DNA of 64,000 bases from Aspidiotus rigidus. Lineage: Eukaryota; Arthropoda; Insecta; Hemiptera; Diaspididae. The position numbers and the translations under genes are program-made. The notes under the pieces were generated by a model, which ran no database searches, was not told where the DNA came from, and saw only the letters and a list, made by a program, of their open reading frames with translations. Below are positions 59,901 to 64,000 of the stretch, piece by piece; the stretch's first letter is position 1; each line of letters starts with the position of its first letter. The DNA lies in the NCBI GenBank assembly GCA_035079385.1, contig JAVHKY010000052.1, forward strand, positions 6,510,001 to 6,574,000, in the 5' to 3' direction.

Positions 59901-62900
59901 TCGAAGAGGCTCTAGTTGGTTCCTGCATTTCCATGTTTTTGAATATATTATTACCCTTTTCCCATACCAAAATGAATTACATCGTTCCAAAGAATTTGTG
60001 TCAAATTAAACGAGACTCACTTGATCAAGCGATGGAGTCTAATTTATACTTCGCTATTTCTGGCAATACAGAATATTCCACGGTCAAATAATATTTTGAA
60101 ACGCTCTTCTGTGATGTCAGCGTTTTTTAACAGGGAACCTGTTTTATCGGGGGGTAAACTGAAGGAAAATGACGGGCGCCGGCCGCCGGGCGCCGTCTGG
60201 TATGAAAAAGGGACTTAGACAAATTTTGATGAAGTGATAGGAGGGGGACTCATCCTCTCTGCTTCATGCAGTATATTATACTAGGTTTATACTACGTATT
60301 ATACTAGGCGTATACTAGGTCCAAGCCTCCTTTATACTAGGTCTAGGCATCCTTCATACCATAAGCTTACAAGATCTTTATCAATAGCTTATACTAGCAG
60401 TTTGTCCTAGCTCTGTACTAGGTCTTAGGCTTCCTTTATACTATAGGTCTAGGAGGTCTGTATTAGTGGTTTTACTAGCTCTGTGACGTCATCAGATAGT
60501 GATGGCACGATGATCGTGACGTCACAGATCTCCATCGTGACGTCACCAGATCGTAACGTCATTAGATCGTGTGACGTCATCAAATCGTGACGTCATCAGA
60601 TCTTCTAACGCGCCTAGAACTTGACCTAATGAGAAGAGATCTCAAGGTGGTGAGGAACAAAGTTCACTCTACTTGAGACGACAAAAAGCAAAAAATGACA
60701 CTCACATGATTACTCCCATAAAACAGGTTCCCTGTTTGCCTCAATTAACAGAGTTAATGAAGGCAATTCCGAGCAGCTAACTGTGTGGGCTGCGAGTTTT
60801 TGTAGTTACAATGCAGTAAGGAAATAATACCCGAAAGAAAAAGATACAAAGTTTACAATCATACTCGTGAAATCGGAAATTAAATCTTACCGGTGCCATC
60901 TTCTGAACACGATATTAGTAATGACTTGTCCGGATTAAAAGAAGTTTTATAAACTGGACCAGAATGTCCTAGTAGGGTCTTCGTTGGTTCTGATGCACGA
61001 TCCTCCATGATTCTCTGCAAGACGTCCTCTGAAAAGTAAAGAAAAAGTTCATCTGAACTGAAACGAAATTTTTGCTACCAATGCCTAATTTTTGAAGTGT
61101 ATTCTCTCAAATTTTCCAATATAAAGGCAAATATTCTCTTCTTTTTCACAAATAAGTGTAACATAAGGTTACAACAACAAAACAGGCGCTGAATGGGCCA
61201 GGTTTTTTGTGATAAGAAAATATCTATTACAGAAGCGAAAGTACCCAAAAATCCTCCAATCGCAAATTTGCTCCCATAAGAAAAGTATGGGGAGCAAAGA
61301 TCAGCATGAAATTGAACAAAAATTAAAAAGAATTGAAGAGAAAATACATAGTTCATTCGCAAGCCGATTACCTCAAACATTATAAATATAAACTTTTTCC
61401 TCCCTCAATTCTTTTCAATTTTTGTTGAATTTCATACTGATCTTTGCTCACCATACTTTTCTTATGGGAGCAAATTTGCGGTTGGAGAATTTTTGTGTAC
61501 TTTTGCTACTGTAATCGATATTTTCTTCTCACAAAAAACTCTGCCCATAATGCACATTATTAAGTACAAAATAGGTAAAGGTCCATCAGAAGAATGAGTG
61601 ACACGTTTTACTAACGTACTTTTTCATAACATGCCTAAAGGCGCATAAAAAACAATTGAAGAATTCCAAATTCTGTCATCGAATATGATCGTAGACGTTT
61701 AAACGTTCGGTTTAGTGACATCAACAAAATCAATAAGAATAGAATAACGGGTTGATTCAGTTTTAGCAATAAGAATTTCAATTCGGAAATCAGAAATCAT
61801 GCCAAAAAATCTCCTACCACAAATGTTTCAAATATTCATAAAAAGCAATAATAATGTAAAGAAAGAAAAAAAAAAAAAGAAAGGAATGTATCGGATTACC
61901 AATATGATGTTCTAGATACTCACCAGTTTCTAAGTTGATGTCTTGTAATTGTTCAGCATTTTTCATAGTTCTTAGTTTTTGAGGCAACAAACTCATCACT
62001 TTAATGCGACTATCTGTAAGACCCACAACTATCATACTTGCGTCCTCTGATATATCGGCGCAACAAGCACTGTTCAATGATATAATTTTACAAAAAGATG
62101 ATGAAATCAAGGAAAGTTGTTAAATTTCATACTTACGCAAAATGTGCATTAAGTATCGTGTAAGAACAACAAGATGGTAGTGTATCAGGTCCTAAAGTAA
62201 CTCGTTTCGAGCATTCCTTCAAAGATTTTACTTTCTCAAGTTTATCTGCATCTTTCCTGCAATAATAAAAATAAATAAAGTGAAAAAGTTGGCAAATTCT
62301 AGTTTTATCAGTACTTCTTCAAGTCTTACAGTTCCGGTAATGGCATACGATCATTTGAGGGAGCGTTTGGATCAGTTTTAGTTTTCTTTATGAAAAAAGA
62401 GTCTTTTTTGGCCTTTTTTTTCCTAGGTTTATCGCCATCAACGATATCATTTTCATCGTCTTCGTCAACTTGAAAAAACCATTGTAAATCAGGTTCTTTA
62501 AGAAGACCGTAATACACCTTAGCTTTATTGTCTGAAATGATAAGGAAGAGAGGTTAAAATCTATAAACTAAAATAAAAGCGAATATAGTCACGTCATTTT
62601 GGTATTTACCTTCCCTCCTCGCTTCACCTACCATACCACCAGCCGTTATCTCTATTTGTCGTCCATTTCGAGCAACACCTTCGTAGATATCCAGAAACAA
62701 GTGATTTTTTATAATATTCAACAACACACTGTGATCTTTTTCATTCAAATGGCGTTTTAAAATAGACACCGTATCCCTCGACATGCGAATGATAAAAGCA
62801 TTCGATCTGCGCGTTTTATCAGGATCAAAAATGAGATCACAGTCATAAACTCGTCAACTTGACGGTGGACAATATTTTTACTCACTTGAATGTTTCGGCT

Positions 62901-63567
62901 ATTTCGCTGGATTTTATTTGTTCCTTTGTTGAAATAGTCGCCAATTTGAGGATATCTTCCTGAAAATAGTTTTCTTGACGATGTCCGTACGCTTTCATAA
63001 AGTCTGCTGCTTGTGATTTATATCCATTGTAAACTAATTCTAGATACATGTGAACGAACATAGGATATAGAATCGTACCTAATTCGTGCTACAAACAAAT
63101 AACCTACATTGTTATATGAAACGAGTTTAACGTATGGATCACATGATGGAAAAATGAAATCTTTACTTTATAAATATCGAGGGAATTCTCGACGAAGTTC
63201 ACCAAATCTGAATAGGTTTCCTTGTAAATTTCCGGATTCCCCTCGCTCCTGTACGTCAATAATAATTTCCTAATTTCCGATTCGGTATTCGTATGAATTA
63301 CATCATTGGAAACTTGAACTTCTGTTTTGAAGGCTTCCTCTGTTCTCTGAGAGAAAGTGTAGACGTTTTTTCATCAAAACACAAATCGAAAGTCGCGCAT
63401 CAGATTGATAAAGGTCGTTAGGCACTTACTTTCAAGTTGTACTTCCGACACATCTGTAGGACAGCTGAAAATAAATCTTTGTCAGGGATTTCGGTTGTTG
63501 AAGGAGACGTATTTACAGAGTTCGACAATGATTTATTGGATGGTTGTACAGATGTATTTTCAGACAT
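47029..63567 (-). CDS. Taf5: TAF5, transcription initiation factor TFIID subunit 5 (12 exons)
   Basis: TAF5 is a scaffold subunit of the nuclear general transcription factor TFIID, where it holds the TAF6/TAF9 histone-fold pair. Exons read on the minus strand: 63567-63430, 63346-63167, 63088-62886, 62806-62610, 62531-62330, 62256-62137, 62069-61924, 61028-60891, 47990-47797, 47724-47611, 47533-47356, 47246-47029. Every junction has GT-AG and matching phase; the sum is 2028 nt, 675 residues plus stop. Domains in order: a LisH-like N-terminus (exons 1-2), the TAF5 NTD2 helical domain (exons 2-4, with the motif YPMFVHMYLELVYN), a lysine-rich linker with DPNAPSNDRMPLPEL, then a C-terminal WD40 propeller (motifs HPNSNYVATGSSDRTVRLWD and HFTRRN-like FFTRRN near the end). 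The length is near that of insect TAF5. Intron 8 is 12.9 kb and filled with transposons. The start at 63567 is inferred; the frame stays open upstream. Identity comes from family knowledge; exon edges were read by eye. Confidence 0.93.
48377..48908 (+). pseudogene. THAP domain remnant of the transposase
   Basis: The start codon at 48377 leads into YYYCAVPKCVNTSTNHPEK, the first zinc ligand pair of a THAP finger. After a frameshift at the A-run near 48445, a second match reads KTTFYVCEDHFNLS (48535-48580), with the Cys and His of the second ligand pair. Next come YGNYKKNVLKPDAVPLLFKC (48712-48765), resembling the segment after THAP fingers. THAP domains bind DNA, here presumably the transposon ends. 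It is frameshifted and therefore broken. Confidence 0.65.
49275..50160. repeat. Long imperfect inverted repeat (~320-bp arms) inside the THAP transposon
   Basis: Arms at about 49275-49622 and 49847-50160 pair with each other; the translated arms are recognisably alike (TVMTVILFVQIIPQFL against TVMAVIILFDQIFSVL). Outer ends are ttttttttctccttac and ggagaaaaaaaagaac. The spacer is about 225 bp. This looks like a foldback insertion or a duplicated end, and it is non-coding. Confidence 0.65.
50820..51514 (+). pseudogene. Transposase middle part: acidic linker and HTH_Tnp_4-like domain
   Basis: From 50820 a frame reads SLLNDESFGRKLVHKATQTQ, common in THAP transposases before the helix-turn-helix. 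The 186-codon frame at 50954-51514 starts with a Ser/Asp/Glu-rich stretch (residues 8-70). It then reads EQICIVLVKIRKNYTNIDLG and DRFQLNEKRICTTFATILP, an HTH_Tnp_4-type motif, and EVMKHFIEWLTSFDIKLTLP. It ends RKVQAIIDDN, reaching the first catalytic Asp region of DDE_Tnp_4, where the palindromic insertion begins. Confidence 0.7.
51491..51642. mobile_element. Palindromic element with a 57-bp perfect hairpin
   Basis: The arm at 51501-51557 is the exact reverse complement of 51576-51632 (57 of 57), with an 18-nt loop containing cgcgagcgcgc. Allowing two mismatches, the arms extend to 51491-51557 and 51576-51642, with ends gataat/attatc. It interrupts the transposase ORF at the AIID motif. It fits a recent MITE-like or foldback insertion; the perfect match implies youth or ongoing repair. 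Confidence 0.85.
51660..52023 (+). pseudogene. DDE_Tnp_4 catalytic region of the transposase
   Basis: After the palindrome the frame reads RAIIDAFEIEIQKPTDPILQ, a TAG stop where most relatives have Trp (51748), then SDYKKCNTFKYLVVSVPNGQ, ISDGYGGRTSDIELTKRSGF (second Asp region) and AVLADRGFKVVDTLL, ending IKMRKAEVR-stop at 52023. DDE enzymes cut and rejoin the transposon ends with two metal ions. Its first residues repeat the AIID motif already present on the left of the insertion. Confidence 0.75.
52030..52255 (+). repeat. Terminal degenerate tandem repeats of the THAP transposon
   Basis: Six to eight units built on aagtccaacagttgaaaata alternate with aagtccaagaagta. Then come ccgcggcatcactcctactc and ccgggatg. 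The block matches 50-480 in reverse complement. Subterminal repeats of this kind can serve as binding sites for a THAP-type transposase; that role is inferred. Confidence 0.6.
52551..52935. repeat. Three tandem copies of a ~147-bp unit
   Basis: Units start near 52561, 52706 and 52854 with gaaac.atgaagaacatt, followed by caaacattcctgaccc, a C-rich cagatagccccc-like part and cttgttcttcaa.tacaagg. The third copy is truncated at about 52935 (ggtgggccg). Confidence 0.8.
52936..54800. other. No recognised gene
   Basis: Intronic DNA with open frames up to 143 codons (53365-53796 plus) that show no family motif and overlap frames on the other strand. Nothing else seen. Confidence 0.3.
54815..54990 (-). 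repeat. Possible tRNA-derived SINE fragment
   Basis: On the minus strand, gccagctcagtgggaaagcg (about 54886-54867) resembles a polymerase III A box, followed about 35 bases later by ggtaacccgaggctagacc, a degraded B box. This spacing is like that of tRNA-derived SINE heads. No A-rich tail was confirmed. Confidence 0.35.
55063..55483 (+). pseudogene. Older Penelope-like element: start of a GIY-YIG domain
   Basis: After a frameshifted lead (55100-55260), the frame gives FSKVEDSGPLAECLGLIYKI, then CSNCGGQYIGKSSQLLKKRI and HQHEYDVKK, the first half of a Penelope GIY-YIG endonuclease with its upstream Cys pair. It differs from PLE1 and PLE2 and stops at 55481. A matching second half lies at 59776-60000. 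Confidence 0.65.
55610..56475. repeat. ctagtataaa-rich repetitive segment
   Basis: Dozens of variants of ctagtataaa / tttatactag occur, with interspersed gaactcgcgggatgaac (55916 and 56050) and aaaatttgaaattaggggt. Similar words are dense at 7395-7560, 11820-11880, 46430-46720 and 60270-60480. It is likely a family of internally repetitive elements; no ORF. Confidence 0.5.
56490..57447 (-). repeat. Inverted arm of PLE2 (left), with truncated GIY-YIG ORF
   Basis: Minus-strand frame 57318-56644 encodes 224 codons identical in translation to the C-terminal part of the PLE2 ORF (from MSEVAFN-type LSEVAFNKELV onward). The arm begins inside the RT thumb region and runs to the 3' end. Confidence 0.88.
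56493..59763 (+). mobile_element. PLE2, nearly intact Penelope-like element with 958-bp inverted arms and 12-bp TSD
   Basis: A 12-bp direct repeat, gcagagtaaaga, lies at 56481-56492 and 59764-59775. The left arm, about 56490-57447, is the reverse complement of 58765-59722; both are 958 nt and nearly identical (224 shared codons translate the same). The sense copy encodes RT and GIY-YIG. Outside the right arm, 59723-59763 carries atgatggatgaccg, matching the atggatagccg tail of PLE1. The structure fits the known inverted and partly duplicated Penelope termini. Near-identity of the arms suggests a young insertion. Confidence 0.88.
57485..59568 (+). pseudogene. PLE2 ORF: reverse transcriptase and GIY-YIG endonuclease (single frameshift)
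   Basis: The N-terminal part (57485-57965) has DEMTLLEKGLKFGLTP and ITKADKGNAVVVMNK, typical of the Penelope N-terminus. A one-base frameshift at the C-run near 57965-57970 shifts into FDFPKFVKEARKLINGSEVI. From 58060 one frame of 502 codons runs to 59568: LYGLPKVHKENVPMRPVV, CSFDVVGLFPNIPKATT, IPIGSPLGSLISEVFM, YWHRYVDDILC (catalytic YVDD), the thumb, then CGDCPSVYIGMTSRQFKIR (Cys pair plus GIY-YIG core) and FADHLIECGHS. The first codons are missing because the sense copy starts at the arm junction (57448), upstream of which a stop occurs. Confidence 0.88.
59776..60091 (+). pseudogene. Older Penelope-like element: second half of a GIY-YIG domain
   Basis: The frame reads KTKKTAFCIHSAEEGHSFDF and KSASILSLENNIVNRKIEEA, the Penelope pattern of a His-containing GH motif, then a basic residue and EEA helix that close a GIY-YIG domain. 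It probably continues the fragment at 55063-55483; the ctagtataaa-rich segment and PLE2 lie between them. Frame is open to 60091. Confidence 0.6.
60131..60734. mobile_element. Short TIR element, copy 2 (CAGGGAACCTGTTTTAT termini)
   Basis: Ends are cagggaacctgttttat at 60131-60147 and its reverse complement at 60718-60734. The interior has ggagggggact as in the 11.6-kb copy, then a ctagtata-rich part (60270-60480) and the TGACGTCA cluster (60480-60605). It is non-coding and lies 40 bases after the Penelope fragment, in TAF5 intron 8 about 155 bp from exon 8. Confidence 0.65.
60480..60605. promoter_or_regulatory. Cluster of CRE-like TGACGTCA motifs in tandem
   Basis: Six units of about 15-20 bp occur: gtgacgtcatcagat, cgtgacgtcacagatc, cgtgacgtcaccagatc, gtaacgtcattagatc, gtgacgtcatcaaatc, gtgacgtcatcagatc. 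Five hold the exact palindrome TGACGTCA, the CREB/ATF site; the fourth is TAACGTCA. It may be a simple tandem repeat of the transposon, but the conserved core could bind bZIP factors. No function is shown. Confidence 0.5.
60891..63567 (-). CDS. Taf5: TAF5 exons 1-8 (LisH-like region, NTD2, linker, first WD40 repeats)
   Basis: This is the 5' block of the gene, with compact introns of 73-895 nt. Exons 1-2 encode an amphipathic LisH-like stretch (LFSAVLQMCRKYNLK). Exons 3-4 encode NTD2, ending in FIIRMSRD and GEARRE. Exon 5 carries YYGLLKEPDLQW, an acidic patch (VDEDDENDIVD) and a KKKAKKD cluster that could serve as a nuclear localisation signal. Exon 7 begins the propeller (ADISEDASMIVVGLTDSRI) and exon 8 has GHSGPVYKTSFNPDKSLLIS. 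Phases check out; for example exon 5 ends in CT, completed by G of exon 6 to make Leu. The donor of exon 8 (GACACCG-like ACCG|gtaaga at 60891) is strong although it precedes a very long intron. Confidence 0.92.
61194..61547. repeat. Inverted repeat in TAF5 intron 7, ~157-bp arms
   Basis: Arms at 61194-61350 and 61391-61547 pair with about 90% agreement by eye; shared stretch gcaaatttgctcccataaga. The spacer is about 40 bp. In the TAF5 pre-mRNA it would form a long hairpin. No coding. It is probably a foldback MITE. Confidence 0.8.
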
Positions 63568-63735
63568 GACCGTGGGAATTGGATCTGGAAATTGAAGATT
63601 AACCTCCATACTACAACCGATGTTGTAGAATGCTCCTAATTCTGCGTCGTAAATAAAACTTTCAGAACCACAGAACCTCTGATATCTATCAAAATTCAAG
63701 TTCAGGCCGGTGTCCCGGTGTATGTAATGGCTATT

Positions 63736-63857
63736 TACAGTACATGTGGCGTAGGTGAGTCTTTTCATAACGAGTACATACGTTTGCGGAACGAGCAAAG
63801 CGAGTGAAGCAATGTATGTACGAGTTATAAAGACTCACCTACAACACTTGTACTGTA
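63736..63857. repeat. Palindromic repeat about 170 bp upstream of the TAF5 start
   Basis: Arms of about 50 bp at 63736-63787 and 63808-63857 share gtaggtgagtct and cgag.acata; the loop contains acgagcaaagcgagtg. It lies in the likely 5' flank or leader of TAF5. The upstream open frame of TAF5 runs through it, which argues that this extension is not translated. Confidence 0.65.
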
Positions 63858-64000
63858 CAAGGCTTTAAAACACAAATACTTTGAAGACAAATTTGTACAT
63901 CGGAAGTATCCGTTTTCGTGCGGCATGTTTACGTCATAGTTTTTTCGCAACGGTTTTCCGTGTGTAAAAGACCATCGGTGACGTTATTTCGTTTTTTTCA

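Noticed and set aside
61075..61380. 101-codon minus-strand frame in TAF5 intron 7
   Set aside because: It lies mostly in the left arm of the inverted repeat and matches nothing in TAF5.
63568..63798. In-frame upstream extension of TAF5 exon 1 (77 more codons)
   Set aside because: It runs through a palindromic repeat, shows no similarity to TAF5 N-termini, and an ATG at 63567 gives a start similar to insect TAF5. It remains possible but unlikely.

Overview
The window is nuclear DNA from a eukaryote, most likely an arthropod. It is AT-rich and has GT-AG spliced introns. It carries one recognisable host gene, a TFIID subunit 5 (TAF5) homologue, among a dense mixture of eukaryotic transposable elements and satellite DNA. 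There are no operons, bacterial genes or CRISPR arrays. The species cannot be fixed from the sequence alone; the TAF5 protein resembles insect TAF5 closely.

Layout. 0-12.6 kb: mostly repeat-derived or unassigned DNA, with the inverted end of a THAP transposon (1-480), a Jockey-like RNase H tail (5.5-6.5 kb) and a TIR element (11.6 kb). 12.6-17.3 kb: a 5'-truncated R1-clade-like non-LTR element, split by a Penelope-like element (PLE1) with a 12-bp target-site duplication. 19.1-22.5 kb: a Jockey remnant, a small TIR element and a minus-strand gag/protease remnant. 23.45-36.84 kb: about 13.4 kb of a 163-bp satellite with loose higher-order structure, flanked on the right by three copies of a ~350-bp repeat and a pogo-like MITE. 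39.7-44.8 kb: a decayed minus-strand Ty3/gypsy retrotransposon that landed inside one arm of an older inverted repeat and was itself hit by a MITE in its protease.

47.0-63.6 kb: TAF5 on the minus strand, reconstructed as 12 exons giving a 675-residue protein. All splice phases agree and the summed CDS (2028 nt) is divisible by three. Intron 8 is 12.9 kb and has taken up an ISL2EU-like THAP/DDE transposon with a 57-bp perfect palindrome, a three-copy tandem repeat, a possible tRNA-derived SINE, pieces of an older GIY-YIG Penelope element, a young Penelope element (PLE2) with 958-bp inverted arms and a 12-bp target-site duplication, and a second copy of the 11.6-kb TIR element that contains a cluster of TGACGTCA motifs.

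The main biological interest is the architecture of the two PLEs (same duplication length, same inverted-arm organisation, same short coding tail outside the arm), the layered nesting that can be dated by insertion order, and the structured satellite. I found no clearly new multi-gene system.
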